This document shows, piece by piece, positions 53,619 to 63,474 of a stretch of 64,000 bases of DNA; the first letter of the stretch is position 1; each line of letters starts with the position of its first letter. The stretch spans positions 248,001 to 312,000 of the forward strand of contig NZ_LGSS01000002.1 of the NCBI RefSeq assembly GCF_001190785.1, in the 5' to 3' direction. A model generated the notes under the pieces. The model worked only from the letters and a program-made list of their open reading frames with translations, did no database searches and was not told the origin of the DNA. The position numbers were made by a program, and so were the translations under genes. Source of the stretch: Gottschalkia purinilytica. Its GTDB lineage: Bacteria; Bacillota; Clostridia; Tissierellales; Gottschalkiaceae.

Positions 53619-54761
53619 TTATAAAATATAAACTTTTACTTGCTTTATTCCAAATGCTAATGCTTGTGCACGACTTGAGAAGAATAAATCAATTCTATTT
53701 CCCTTTATAGCTCCTCCAGTATCTTCTGCAACAGCATATCCATATGCTCCACTTCCATCCGCGTATTCAACATATAATTTACTTCCTAGTGGAATAACCT
53801 TAGGATCTACAGCAACTACTCCAGGTCTTACTTGAGTTCCCGATGCAGTAAGCCCATAATATTGATCTCCAGGTCTTTTACCTGTACTTTCAAATGATAA
53901 ATCATAAGCTGTAGCAGTCATCATTATACTTTTCTTACCTTCTAATGAAGGTCCTTTTGACGCTGTGGTTTTGTTTGAAGATACTTTAGCTACTTGATTA
54001 GAACCTACAGCTTTTTTGTTGTTAATATTATTAGTATTAGTAGGGGGAGTTCTTCTTGTCGATGATCTTGATGCTATAACTATATCTTTAGTGCCTTTTT
54101 CTAACACTTCTGAAATAGGTTCTCTTATAACATTTGACTCAATAGGCTCTTTCGAAACAAGAACTCCATTTTCATATATTGCTTTGAATTTGGTTTCTTT
54201 GATTCCTTTAATTCCTTCCTGAACCTTTAGTGTCTTTCCTTTTTCTAACCCAGTGTTATTTTTAGTTACAACTTCATATTTGATTTCCTCTGTTTGAGTT
54301 TGAACTAATTCATCAACTTTTACAACGTTAATCTCCAAGTTTGATGAAATCTTAGTATCTAAAGAAGGGTTTATTTTGTCATTTTCATCATAATATACTG
54401 ATAGCGAATCTAGTACCTGTTTTACTGTGTTCTTTGTTGTTTTTATTTCTGTTCTCTTATTTTCAATATTTATAGCTACTGGTAATGCTCTTTTAATTTC
54501 TATATTAAATCCGTCTTTTATTTTCTCATCTAAGGCTAAATTTATTTCATCTTTTTCGTTCATCTTCAACTTTTTCTCATTTAATAGATCTTTTACTGTA
54601 TCTGATTTTGTTTTTACTTCTGTTTTCTTTCCATCAACTATTAATGAGCCTTCTTTAACATTAAAGTCATATACCCCTACTCCAACTGTTGCAGTAACTA
54701 GAATTATTGCTGTTATATAGATCATAGCAATAAATCTTTTTTTCTTAGTTAATTTTTCCAT
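53619..54761 (-). CDS. yabE: YabE-like wall protein with DUF348, G5 and 3D domains
   Basis: 380 residues. N-terminal membrane/signal helix (FIAMIYITAIILVTATVGVG), then two DUF348 repeats (KTEVKTKSDTVKDLL; KRTEIKTTKNTVKQVL), a G5 domain (about 140-215, TQTEEIKYEVVTKN), a Ser/Asn-rich linker and a C-terminal 3D domain (MTATAYDLSFESTG; GVVAVDPKVIPLGSKLYVEY; AEDTGGAIKGNRIDLFF). The three aspartates typical of the 3D double-psi barrel are present. It resembles resuscitation-promoting/lytic proteins that remodel peptidoglycan. Between tatD and rnmV, as in Bacillus. Confidence 0.93.
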   Translation of the reverse strand: MEKLTKKKRFIAMIYITAIILVTATVGVGVYDFNVKEGSLIVDGKKTEVKTKSDTVKDLLNEKKLKMNEKDEINLALDEKIKDGFNIEIKRALPVAINIENKRTEIKTTKNTVKQVLDSLSVYYDENDKINPSLDTKISSNLEINVVKVDELVQTQTEEIKYEVVTKNNTGLEKGKTLKVQEGIKGIKETKFKAIYENGVLVSKEPIESNVIREPISEVLEKGTKDIVIASRSSTRRTPPTNTNNINNKKAVGSNQVAKVSSNKTTASKGPSLEGKKSIMMTATAYDLSFESTGKRPGDQYYGLTASGTQVRPGVVAVDPKVIPLGSKLYVEYADGSGAYGYAVAEDTGGAIKGNRIDLFFSSRAQALAFGIKQVKVYIL

Positions 54762-54862
54762 AGTATAACCTCCTAGTTTTTTTGGGCTCTTTTGTATTGT
54801 ATTCTAATTTAATTCTTTTGTCAAATTTCTTTTATCATTATGTAACTGATTTGTAATAAATC

Positions 54863-54897
54863 ACTAAGGCTAAATGAATTAACCACCTAGCCTTAGT
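54863..54897 (-). terminator. Hairpin after the Pro/Cys-repeat gene
   Basis: 10-bp stem ACTAAGGCTA / TAGCCTTAGT, 15-base loop. The tail is only moderately U-rich, so termination is possible, not certain. It lies 79 bases after the stop at 54976. Confidence 0.45.
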
Positions 54898-54975
54898 TTG
54901 AATAATTTTATTATATGATGTTTTTTCTATTTATATGCATATTAAATAAATATTAACAAATATTGAATGTATTTT

Positions 54976-55764
54976 CTATTCTTCTAGGTCATCCACTTCT
55001 TCTATTTCTAATTCTTCTTCTAAATCTATATCTTCTATTTCTATATTCTCTATTTCTATGTCCTCATTTTCATATAAATCTATGTCTTCTATCTCTATGT
55101 CCTGTTCATCAAGTGGATATAAAGGATATAGTCCATAATCTTCATATTCACTAAAATCATAGGCTTCTGGATATATATCTTCTAAGTATGAAGAGTCTAT
55201 ATCGTCATAATTATAATAATCATAACTATCTTCATAATAGTCATAGTTATCATAAAAATCTGACTCTATTAAAGAATCATATTCATAATCTGTAGCCATT
55301 AAGTAACCATCTTCCATCCTAGGTATAGGATTTGAACATCTACAATGCTTTAAGCAACGCATTACACATTTTCTTAACTTTGGATTAGTCATTACCATTA
55401 AGTTAAGGTCCATTCCTCGATGTATTGGATACATATGACGAGGAGGACAAGGGTACGCTGGCATCATAGGATATCTACGGTCAGGATATTTAGGTTTTCT
55501 AATTGGTCTTAGTTCTGGACACTTTGGTTTCTTTGGCTTTGGACATGGTTTTGGTTTTGGACATGGCCTTGGCTCAGGACATGGCTTTGGCCTCGGACAT
55601 GGCCTTGGTTCAGGACATGGCTTTGGCCTCGGACATGGCCTTGGTTCAGGACATGGCTTTGGTCTCGGGCATGGTCTTGGCTCAGGACATTTTTCTTCAG
55701 GCTTCTTTGGATAAGTTGGTTTTCTTTTTGGCTCTTCTTTACGAGGTCCTCTATACCTTAACAT
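54976..55764 (-). CDS. Pro/Cys-repeat protein with acidic tail, possible spore coat protein
   Basis: 262 residues from ATG 55764, 8 bases behind AAAGGAG. Residues about 26-76 are nine six-residue repeats alternating CPEPRP and CPRPKP, one Cys every sixth residue. A basic segment (LRPIRKPKYPDRRYPMMPAY) follows, then a Cys cluster (KCVMRCLKHCRCSNPIP, about 133-148). The last 110 residues are strongly acidic, rich in Tyr, Asp, Glu and Ile. No signal peptide. Regular Cys, Tyr-rich sequence and charge separation resemble cross-linked coat or exosporium proteins of spores; this is inference. It has its own promoter region (gap 55765-56129) and is not part of the backbone seen in Bacillus. Confidence 0.75.
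   Translation of the reverse strand: MLRYRGPRKEEPKRKPTYPKKPEEKCPEPRPCPRPKPCPEPRPCPRPKPCPEPRPCPRPKPCPEPRPCPKPKPCPKPKKPKCPELRPIRKPKYPDRRYPMMPAYPCPPRHMYPIHRGMDLNLMVMTNPKLRKCVMRCLKHCRCSNPIPRMEDGYLMATDYEYDSLIESDFYDNYDYYEDSYDYYNYDDIDSSYLEDIYPEAYDFSEYEDYGLYPLYPLDEQDIEIEDIDLYENEDIEIENIEIEDIDLEEELEIEEVDDLEE
55534..55689 (-). repeat. Tandem 36-bp repeats coding for CPEPRPCPRPKP
   Basis: About 4 tandem copies of 36 bases, with a half-unit of 18. The plus strand shows repeated GGACATGGCCTTGG and GGACATGGCTTTGG. The GC content is well above that of the region. It is coding, in frame, and should vary in copy number by slippage. Confidence 0.85.
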
Positions 55765-56023
55765 ATTCAACACTCCTTTAAAATAAAATTATATTAATCT
55801 ATAACATTATATGGATCTTGATATATAAACGTTACTATTAAAATAACTTAGAAGTGTTGCATATACTCCATGTCAATAAAGCTTTGAATTATTATCGTCA
55901 ACAGATTTGCCTCTCTTTAGCTACACAACTAATTTTAACCAATAATAGGTAAAATAGACTATATTTTAGTCTACATATTTTAGTCCTATATCGAAAATTT
56001 CCTAGGAAATGTGACAAAAAAAT

Positions 56024-56091
56024 AAGACATTATTGTTATTTTAAGAAATCTTTTTATAATTCATATAGCCTTAAAATAACTATAATGTCTT
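56024..56091 (-). terminator. Terminator of tatD
   Basis: A 22-bp stem with one mismatch and a 24-base loop, followed by U-rich sequence on the minus strand. The rest of the gap 55765-56129 shows no further feature. Confidence 0.8.
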
Positions 56092-56129
56092 TAATTGATA
56101 TATTTTGTTATGTTGTTTTTTTAATCTAT

Positions 56130-56894
56130 TTATATATTAAATAGTCGTTTTGTATTTTCATTTGTTATTTTTACTAGTTCATTAAAAGAAATATCTTTTA
56201 GCTCTGCAATCATTTCAGCTATATATCTCACATAAGAAGGATCATTCCTTTTACCTCTATAAGGTTCTGGTGACATATATGGCGAATCTGTTTCTATCAA
56301 TAGCCTTTCTAACGGTATTTCTTTTGCAACTTCCTTTGGCTTTTTGGCATTCTTAAATGTAACGGGTCCTGCAAATGATATATAAAATCCTAACTCTATA
56401 TATTTTTTTGCCATTTCTAGACTTCCAGAAAAGCAATGTATAACTCCTAAAAGATTTCCATCTGCTTCTTGTTTTATAATATCATACACTTCTTGTCCTG
56501 CTTCTCTTTCGTGAACTATTATAGGTAAGCTAAGCTCTTTTGCTAACTTTATTTGTTCTTTAAACCACTTTTTTTGAATATCTCTTGGAGAATTATCATA
56601 GTGATAATCTAATCCTATTTCCCCTATTGCTATAACTTTATCCTTTTTAGCAAGAGATCGTAGTATTTCTATTGTAGATTCATCCATATCCTTAGAATCA
56701 TGAGGATGAACCCCTACTGCTGCATATATATTATCATATTCTTGGGCCATTGATACTGCCTTTACTGATGACGATACGTCAGCTCCTGGATTTATTACTA
56801 ATTCTACTCCAGATTTTTCTAAACCTTTTATAAGTTTATCTCTATCATCATCAAATCTTTTATCATCTAAGTGAGCATGACTATCTATTAGCAT
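56130..56894 (-). CDS. tatD: TatD-family metal-dependent DNase
   Basis: 254 residues. TIM-barrel deoxyribonuclease with metal ligands in MLIDSHAHLDDKRFD, AIGEIGLDYHYD, PIIVHERE, VIHCFSGS and LIETDSPYMSP. Usual length. It follows metG by 136 bases, as in Bacillus. AAGGAGGAA precedes the ATG. Confidence 0.97.
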   Translation of the reverse strand: MLIDSHAHLDDKRFDDDRDKLIKGLEKSGVELVINPGADVSSSVKAVSMAQEYDNIYAAVGVHPHDSKDMDESTIEILRSLAKKDKVIAIGEIGLDYHYDNSPRDIQKKWFKEQIKLAKELSLPIIVHEREAGQEVYDIIKQEADGNLLGVIHCFSGSLEMAKKYIELGFYISFAGPVTFKNAKKPKEVAKEIPLERLLIETDSPYMSPEPYRGKRNDPSYVRYIAEMIAELKDISFNELVKITNENTKRLFNI

Positions 56895-57030
56895 ATTCCT
56901 TCCTCCTTAGTTTCACACATCATCTAATAGTTGCAAGACTCTCTTTCTGTAAAAATGACATCTATTAAATTTATCAAATTAAGCATATAGTTTAATCTTT
57001 AATTTGATATTTTTCAAATAGAACTTCCAT

Positions 57031-58983
57031 TTATCTTACTTTAGCTCCACTTTTAATGTCTTCTAATGTACTTGCCAAGGTAAGTTTCTTTCCTTTATCT
57101 GCTGCTAAAATCATACCATGTGATTCTATTCCTCTTAATTTCACAGGCTTTAAATTATATACCAATATTACCTTTTTACCTATTAAGTCCTCTGGATTAT
57201 AATACTTTGATATACCTGATACAACTTGTCTTGTTTCATCTCCAACTTGAAGTTGTAATACTAATAATTTGTCTGCATCAGGATGTTTTTCCGCCTTAAT
57301 TACTTCAGCTACTCTTAAATCAATTTTATCAAAATCATCTATAGTTATTATATTATCATCTTCTTTTTCTTCTTCCTTATTAAGTTCTCCTTTTCTCATC
57401 TTAACAAATTTATCATTAGCTTCATTTAGTCTATCTAGTTCTTTTTTAAGATCTAATCTTGGGAACATTGGACCTGCTTTTATAACTTTTACTCCTGACT
57501 TTAATTCTCCCCATGTACTTAGACTTTCCCAGTTAGTTCCTTCTCCTTCTTTTATACCTAATTGTTCCCATATACTATCGGAAGTTTTCTCTAGAACTGG
57601 TCTTATAAGAACTGATATTATTCTTAATGCTTCTGCTAAGTTATATAGAACTGTATTTAATCTTTCCTTTTTATCTCCTTCTTTAGCTAGTATCCAAGGA
57701 GTAGTTTCATCTACATATTTATTAGCTCTGCCTATAAGCTTCCATATTTCTTCTAATGCATTGCTAAAGCTCAATTTATCAATATGTTCTTCTACCTTTT
57801 TAGAAGCTGATATTGCTATATTTCTTAAATCATCATCAAATTCTCCACTAGTTGTGGGGTTAGGTATTATTCCATCATTATATTTTTCTATCATTGATAC
57901 TGTTCTACTTACTAGGTTTCCTAGGTCATTTGCTAGATCTGAATTTATTCTTTGTAAGAACTTCTCTTTTGCAAATGATCCATCTTGACCAAACGAAAAT
58001 TCTCTTAATAAGAAATACTTTAATGCATCTACACCATATAACTCTATTAATGGTTCTGGGTATATTACGTTTCCTTTTGATTTTGACATTTTATCATTTT
58101 CAAACAATATCCATCCATGTCCAAAAACCTTTTTAGGTAGTTCTAATCCTAATGCCATTAATATAGACGGCCATATAATAGCATGAAATCTTACTATTTC
58201 TTTTCCTACAAGATGTACATCTGCTGGCCAATATTTTTTATATTCTGAATCATTATCTGTAAGGTATCCTAACGCTGTAATATAATTGCTTAATGCATCT
58301 ATCCAAACATAAATAACATGTTTTTCATCAAAAGGAACTTTTATTCCCCAATCAAATGATGACCTAGTCACGCATAAGTCTTCTAGTCCTGGCTTTAAGA
58401 AGTTATTTATCATTTCATTTCTTCTTGACTCTGGAGTTAAGAATTCTTCATTTTCTTCTAGAAACTTTAATATTCTATCTTGATATTTTGAAAGTCTAAA
58501 AAAGTATGCTTCTTCTTTAGCAAGCTTTACATCTCTTTTACAATCTGGACATTTTCCATCTATTAATTGAGCTTCTGTCCAAAACGCCTCACAAGGAGTA
58601 CAATAATGCCCTTCATAAACTCCTTTATAAATATCACCTTGATCATATAACTTTTGAAATATTTTTTGTACTATTTCTTTATGTTGTTCATCTGTAGTTC
58701 TTATAAAGTGATCATATGATATATCTAGTGTTTTCCATAGAGTTTTTATATTTGAAACTATTTCATCTAAGAATTCTTTAGGTTTTAATCCTTTTTCTTT
58801 TGCTACGGTTTCAATTTTTTGTCCGTGCTCATCTGTTCCTGTTACAAACTTAACATCATATCCCATTATTTTTTTAAACCTAGCTATACTATCTGCTGCA
58901 ACTGTAGTATAAGTATGTCCTATGTGTAAGTTATCACTTGGATAATATATAGGTGTAGTAACGTAAAAAGTTTTTTTACTCAT
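57031..58983 (-). CDS. metG: Methionyl-tRNA synthetase
   Basis: 650 residues from ATG 58983, 9 bases behind AAAGGAGG. The class Ia core has [13 protein letters not shown] (HIGH) and [12 protein letters not shown] (KMSKS) near 300, and a zinc knuckle YCTPCEAFW...GKCPDCKRD near 125-150. The anticodon domain follows. The C-terminal 105 residues are the dimerising, tRNA-binding EMAP-like domain ([20 protein letters not shown]). Controlled by a T-box leader upstream. Confidence 0.98.
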   Translation of the reverse strand: MSKKTFYVTTPIYYPSDNLHIGHTYTTVAADSIARFKKIMGYDVKFVTGTDEHGQKIETVAKEKGLKPKEFLDEIVSNIKTLWKTLDISYDHFIRTTDEQHKEIVQKIFQKLYDQGDIYKGVYEGHYCTPCEAFWTEAQLIDGKCPDCKRDVKLAKEEAYFFRLSKYQDRILKFLEENEEFLTPESRRNEMINNFLKPGLEDLCVTRSSFDWGIKVPFDEKHVIYVWIDALSNYITALGYLTDNDSEYKKYWPADVHLVGKEIVRFHAIIWPSILMALGLELPKKVFGHGWILFENDKMSKSKGNVIYPEPLIELYGVDALKYFLLREFSFGQDGSFAKEKFLQRINSDLANDLGNLVSRTVSMIEKYNDGIIPNPTTSGEFDDDLRNIAISASKKVEEHIDKLSFSNALEEIWKLIGRANKYVDETTPWILAKEGDKKERLNTVLYNLAEALRIISVLIRPVLEKTSDSIWEQLGIKEGEGTNWESLSTWGELKSGVKVIKAGPMFPRLDLKKELDRLNEANDKFVKMRKGELNKEEEKEDDNIITIDDFDKIDLRVAEVIKAEKHPDADKLLVLQLQVGDETRQVVSGISKYYNPEDLIGKKVILVYNLKPVKLRGIESHGMILAADKGKKLTLASTLEDIKSGAKVR

Positions 58984-59008
58984 TTTATTTGTACCTCCTT
59001 TATAATAT

Positions 59009-59275
59009 AAAAAAACCCTCATCTCTAAATTTTAGAGACGAAGGTTTTATATTTCTCGTGTTACCACTCTAATTTATCTAAACTTCACAGTTTAGATCTT
59101 GGTAGGTTATATTTTAACCTTGTATATTAACGGATACAAATCCGACACAGCCTACTAAAGCTTTCAGCTATATAGCTCAGGGGCCATCTTCAGAATAACT
59201 TCTAACGCTAGCTTTCACCTAATCTAGCTCTCTTTTAGATAGAAACTAAACTTACTCTTCCCTTCACTGCTTTTA
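59009..59275 (-). promoter_or_regulatory. Methionine T-box leader of metG
   Basis: The T-box core AGAGTGGTAACACGAG lies at 59070-59055, close to the consensus AGGGTGGNACCGCG. Upstream are a long stem I with AAAGAGAGC and the specifier region, with ATG at 59187-59185 (CTGAAGATGGCC). A terminator hairpin (CCCTCATCTCTAAA / TTTAGAGACGAAGG, 59016-59045) and seven U follow. Uncharged tRNA-Met should open it and raise metG expression. Confidence 0.85.
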
Positions 59276-59454
59276 ATTGTATAATTTTTATCTATTGTAC
59301 ACTGTTTCATCAAAAACTATACAAAATAAAAGCTCTTTTGTCAATACTACCTATTTATTCCTTTTGAATTCTAATGTACTAAAAAATTTATATTAAATAT
59401 ATTCAAGATATTATTTTTGCTAATAAGAATATTTGCTTAACATTTTATAAAAGT

Positions 59455-59997
59455 TTATAAAAATATAAGTCTACATATTATAACTGAAGCCACTGCTCCT
59501 GCCAAATGTGAAATCAAAGCAGCAGGTAAAGTGTGTCTAGAATCTTTAACGCCTACTGCACCAAAATATACTGCCATAGTATAAAATATTGTTTCTGCAG
59601 AACCCATCATAGTTGATGCTACTCTGCCAATAAAAGAATCTGGTCCATAGTTATTTATAATATCTTGTACCATTGCTAATGATGCACTTCCTGATATTGG
59701 TCTTATTACAAATAAAGGTATTGTTTCTTTAGGTATTCCTACTATCTTTCCTATAGGACTAAGTACCTTAACCAAAATATCCATAGCTCCTGATTTCCTA
59801 AAAACTCCTATTGCTAAAAATATTGCAATTAAATATGGCATTATTTTTATAGCTGACTTCAATCCTTCTTTAGCACCATCTACAAAACATTCATATAAAT
59901 CTACTCTTTTTATGTACCCATGTATCAATATAATTGTCATTATAAAGGGGATAATTGATATTGATATAATATTTATTATTCCAGATATATTAATCAC
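59455..59997 (-). CDS. spmB: Spore maturation protein B
   Basis: 180 residues, a nucleoside-recognition/Gate-domain membrane protein. Helices IISISIIPFIMTIILIHG, IMPYLIAIFLAIGVF and AALISHLAGAVASVIICRLI; the core FVIRPISGSASLAMVQDII is typical. SpmA-SpmB are needed for spore core dehydration. It overlaps spmA by 8 bases. Confidence 0.95.
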   Translation of the reverse strand: MINISGIINIISISIIPFIMTIILIHGYIKRVDLYECFVDGAKEGLKSAIKIMPYLIAIFLAIGVFRKSGAMDILVKVLSPIGKIVGIPKETIPLFVIRPISGSASLAMVQDIINNYGPDSFIGRVASTMMGSAETIFYTMAVYFGAVGVKDSRHTLPAALISHLAGAVASVIICRLIFL

Positions 59998-60568
59998 CCT
60001 TCCCTTGCAATATTTTTACAGCAATTATTCCAACTATAGTTGAAACTGTAGTTGCTACTAAACTAGTTCCTATAATTTCTGTAGGATTAACTGATCCTGC
60101 ATCTGCCCGTATTTTCAATATCGTTAAAGGAACTATTTGTATAGATGACATATTTATAACTAGAAACATACACATAGCATTCGTTGATCTTTTTTTATTT
60201 TTATTTAATGTATTCATTTCTTCCATAGCCTTTATTCCTATAGCAGTAGCTGAATTTCCTGCTCCAAACATATTTGTAACCATATTCATTACTATTGCAC
60301 TCATAGCTGGATGATTTTTAGGTACTTCTGGAAATAAAAAAGATGTAATAGGAGTTAGTATTTTACTGAAACTTTTTATAAGACCTGATTTTTCAGCTAT
60401 ATTAATAAGCCCCATCCAAATTGACATTATTCCTATAAGACTTATTGCAAATTTTACTGCTTCCTCTGCATCTTTTATTATTGATTCATTTATTACATTT
60501 ATGTTACCATTTAACACAGAAACAACTATACTTATAAATATGAGAAAAAACCAAATATAGTTTATCAT
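59990..60568 (-). CDS. spmA: Spore maturation protein A
   Basis: 192 residues, the partner of SpmB. It starts YIWFFLIFISIVVSVLNGNI and contains SPITSFLFPEVPKNHPAMSA-like sequence (here TPITSFLFPEVPKNHPAMSA) and NMFGAGNSATAIGIKAMEEM, both hallmarks. Four or more membrane helices. Cotranscribed with spmB. The left part of the gap 60569-60936 shows only its upstream region. Confidence 0.95.
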   Translation of the reverse strand: MINYIWFFLIFISIVVSVLNGNINVINESIIKDAEEAVKFAISLIGIMSIWMGLINIAEKSGLIKSFSKILTPITSFLFPEVPKNHPAMSAIVMNMVTNMFGAGNSATAIGIKAMEEMNTLNKNKKRSTNAMCMFLVINMSSIQIVPLTILKIRADAGSVNPTEIIGTSLVATTVSTIVGIIAVKILQGKGD

Positions 60569-60852
60569 TTAAAACTCTCCTAACCTTTTAATTTGCTAAC
60601 CCTAGATCAGTTATTCTTAAATTTTCTATATCTTTTTATATAAACTTATATGCAAGACTTGTACAATAAATTACATAATATAGATTTAATAACTTGACAT
60701 TTTTTTTAAAATGATATATAAAGAATTGTAGAATTTTATCTAAATTTGTCTTATACATTTTTAGGTATTTTCTAGAAAACTATGGAATGCGTGTTTATGA
60801 ATGGCTTATAACCTTATTTTAATTTTTTAAATATTATATAGTATTTTATATG

Positions 60853-60881
60853 TTGACTTTTATTGGTATATATGGTACTAT
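60853..60881 (+). promoter_or_regulatory. Sigma-A promoter of abrB-like gene
   Basis: TTGACT (60853-60858), 17-base spacer, TACTAT (60876-60881), with a leader of about 50 bases. Confidence 0.65.
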
Positions 60882-60936
60882 TTAATTTGTAAAAACAAGT
60901 CGATTTTTGACGCATTATAAACGGGAGGATGAAATT

Positions 60937-61176
60937 ATGAAGTCAACAGGTATAGTAAGAAAAGTAGACGAACTAGGTAGAGTTGTTATCCCTATAGAAT
61001 TAAGAAGAACTCTTGACATTGCTGAGAGAGACTCTCTAGAAATTTACGTAGATGGAGAGCAAATAATACTTAAAAAATATGCACCAGCGTGCATATTCTG
61101 CGGACAAGCTAAAGATGTTCATGTTTTCAAAGGTAAAAATATTTGTCCAGAATGCTTAGAAACTTTACAAAAATAA
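60937..61176 (+). CDS. abrB: AbrB/SpoVT-family transition-state regulator
   Basis: 79 residues from ATG 60937, 8 bases behind GGGAGG. The swapped-hairpin DNA-binding domain is complete: MKSTGIVRKVDELGRVVIPI, ELRRTLDIAERDSLEIYVD. A C-terminal extension has four cysteines (ACIFCGQ and ICPECLE), a zinc-ribbon-like feature of clostridial AbrB. It controls stationary-phase genes. It faces the opposite way to rsmI and metG, as in Bacillus. Confidence 0.95.
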   Translation: MKSTGIVRKVDELGRVVIPIELRRTLDIAERDSLEIYVDGEQIILKKYAPACIFCGQAKDVHVFKGKNICPECLETLQK

Positions 61177-61214
61177 ACATAGATTGATTGAAGTACCCTC
61201 TTTATTTTATTAAT

Positions 61215-61242
61215 AAAAATAGGAGCATATGCTCCTATTTTT
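61215..61242. terminator. Bidirectional terminator between abrB and rsmI
   Basis: 14-bp perfect arms AAAAATAGGAGCAT / ATGCTCCTATTTTT (28-base palindrome), U tails both ways. Confidence 0.9.
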
Positions 61243-61243
61243 T

Positions 61244-62092
61244 TTATATTGATATACTTTCTTTATAAACTTCACTTTTAGATATATTTCTTTCCTTTGC
61301 TACCTTCTTTATTGCATCTTTTTTATTTATCCCTTGTTCCATATACATTAATATATGATCTTTTATACTCATATTTTCCCATACTTCACTTTTCATTTTT
61401 TCTATATCCTCTATAGAAGTTCCTTCTAATACAACTACAAATTCTCCTCTTGGATCTTCTTTTGAGAATTTCTCTATAGCTTCTTCAGTATTTCCTCTAA
61501 ATATTTCTTCATATTTTTTAGTAAGTTCCCTTGATATAGCTATTTTTCTAATTCCTAATATTTCTTTTATGTCTTGTAATAGTACTTTTAATCTATGAGG
61601 AGATTCATAAAATATTATAGTTCTATGTTCTTTTTCAAGTTTTCTAAGTTCTTCTTTTCTCTCCTTTTTATTAGATGAGAGAAACCCTTCAAACGTAAAT
61701 TTAGATGTAGGAAGTCCTGAAAGAATAAGTCCTAATATAGAAGCAGTAGCTCCTGGTAAAGCAGTGACACCTATTCCGTGTTCTATAGATAGTCTAACTA
61801 AATCTTCTCCTGGATCTGATATACCTGGCATACCTGCATCTGAAACTAATGCAATATTTTCTCCTTTCAAAAGCTTTTCTATCAGAAACTTTCCTTTTTC
61901 TTTCTTATTATGTTCATGATAACTAGTAAGAGGCTTTTTAATATCAAAGTAATTTAATAGTTTAATAGTATGTCTTGTATCTTCTGCAGCTATTAAGTCT
62001 ACTTCTTTCAATGTATTCAATGTTCTTAATGTTATATCCTCTAAATTGCCTATAGGCGTTGGACATATGAAAAGCTTTCCTATTACATCCAA
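61244..62092 (-). CDS. rsmI: 16S rRNA (cytidine-1402-2'-O)-methyltransferase
   Basis: 282 residues from TTG 62092, with AAAGGAG 10 bases before. Marks of the tetrapyrrole-methylase-like fold: LFICPTPIGNLEDITLRTL, VDLIAAEDTRHTIKLLNYF, ALVSDAGMPGISDPGEDLV, ALPGATASILGLILSGLP and FYESPHRLKVLL. It follows trmN6 by 14 bases. Confidence 0.97.
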   Translation of the reverse strand: MDVIGKLFICPTPIGNLEDITLRTLNTLKEVDLIAAEDTRHTIKLLNYFDIKKPLTSYHEHNKKEKGKFLIEKLLKGENIALVSDAGMPGISDPGEDLVRLSIEHGIGVTALPGATASILGLILSGLPTSKFTFEGFLSSNKKERKEELRKLEKEHRTIIFYESPHRLKVLLQDIKEILGIRKIAISRELTKKYEEIFRGNTEEAIEKFSKEDPRGEFVVVLEGTSIEDIEKMKSEVWENMSIKDHILMYMEQGINKKDAIKKVAKERNISKSEVYKESISI

Positions 62093-62106
62093 TTTATATC
62101 GCTCCT

Positions 62107-62862
62107 TTAAATATCAATATTTTCCATGCCGTATATTTCATATATCTCTTTTGTATATGTTCCGTCGTCATTATATACATATAAAGGTTTTTCAAACTTA
62201 AGTTCTGGTTTTGAAGCTTTAATACTCTTTATCAGTACTAAATTAGGTTGTTTTCCAATTTTAGGATGAACAAACCTTATACTTTTAGGCTCTAACTTAT
62301 ATTGTCTTAATAAACATAATATATCTACTATTCTATTTGGTCTATGTACTAGAAAAAACCTTCCATTATGCTTTAAAAGTTTACTAGATACTCTTATTAT
62401 GTCTTCCAGGTTACATGTTATTTCATGTCTTGATATTGCCTTTTTATCCTTTATATTTATAAGTCCACCTCCTGAAATCATATAAGGTGGATTTGATGTA
62501 ACTACATCAAATTTATTTATACCAAGTTTCTCAGGAGCATTTTTTAAATCTATATTAAGTATTTCTACATCATTTTCAATATTATTCATTTTCATTGTTC
62601 TATTTGCCATTTCTGCTACTTCTTCTTGGATTTCTACTCCATAAACTTTACTAACATTATTTTTAGCATATATAAGTACTGGTATTATACCTGTTCCTGT
62701 TCCTAAATCCACAACTGTTGATCCACTTTTTATATCACAAAAATTAGATAACAGCACAGCATCCATTCCAAAACAAAAACCTTCTTTATTTTGAATTATT
62801 TTATATCCTTTACATTGAAGATCATCTATTCTTTCATTTTCTTTTAATTGTATATTTTCCAT
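62107..62862 (-). CDS. trmN6: tRNA1(Val) adenine-37 N6-methyltransferase (TrmN6/YabB)
   Basis: 251 residues. SAM loop VVDLGTGTGIIPVLIY and the catalytic NPPY (VVTSNPPYMISGGG), with the Rossmann strands between. YabB-family placing next to rsmI is conserved in Firmicutes. It methylates A37 of tRNA-Val. AGGAGCGGAA precedes the ATG. Confidence 0.92.
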   Translation of the reverse strand: MENIQLKENERIDDLQCKGYKIIQNKEGFCFGMDAVLLSNFCDIKSGSTVVDLGTGTGIIPVLIYAKNNVSKVYGVEIQEEVAEMANRTMKMNNIENDVEILNIDLKNAPEKLGINKFDVVTSNPPYMISGGGLINIKDKKAISRHEITCNLEDIIRVSSKLLKHNGRFFLVHRPNRIVDILCLLRQYKLEPKSIRFVHPKIGKQPNLVLIKSIKASKPELKFEKPLYVYNDDGTYTKEIYEIYGMENIDI

Positions 62863-63115
62863 TATTTCCGCTCCTAGTGTTTTTTATTTCACTAGTATTA
62901 TAACATTTATTTTCATTTACTATAATAAAGTTTATTAAAAGATAAAATTTCTCTAAAGTTATTTTTTTATTAATTTTCATAAATAAGTAATATTATAAAT
63001 ATATTCTAACTAGCTTATTATAAAATTAAAATAATATGTGAATTTTTATATATAAATTTAGTATGAATGTCCTTTTACTATATGATTAGAAGAAAACATG
63101 TTTTAAAAGCAATAA

Positions 63116-63136
63116 AAAAGACCCTATGGGTCTTTT
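63116..63136 (-). terminator. Terminator of ferredoxin gene
   Basis: 9-bp stem AAAAGACCC / GGGTCTTTT, 3-base loop, six U on the minus strand. Confidence 0.9.
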
Positions 63137-63146
63137 CTTATTATTC

Positions 63147-63347
<201 letters not shown>

Positions 63348-63474
63348 TTATAGCCTCATGATAATTTTAGCACTTATTTATACACTTTAAAAGAGTTTTT
63401 ATTAATTTTCGTATAAATATTATAAACATAAATTACGACATTTTTCTACATTTTTTTCTTTATGATTGTTTAAC

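Noticed and set aside
55534-55689. Short tandem repeats as a CRISPR array
   Set aside because: The units are contiguous, without spacers, in frame, and translate to a regular hexapeptide.
55503-55781. Plus-strand frame with MALAQDM/MALASDM-like repeats
   Set aside because: It is the antisense of the Pro/Cys repeats, lacks a ribosome site, and its repeat is explained by the real gene.
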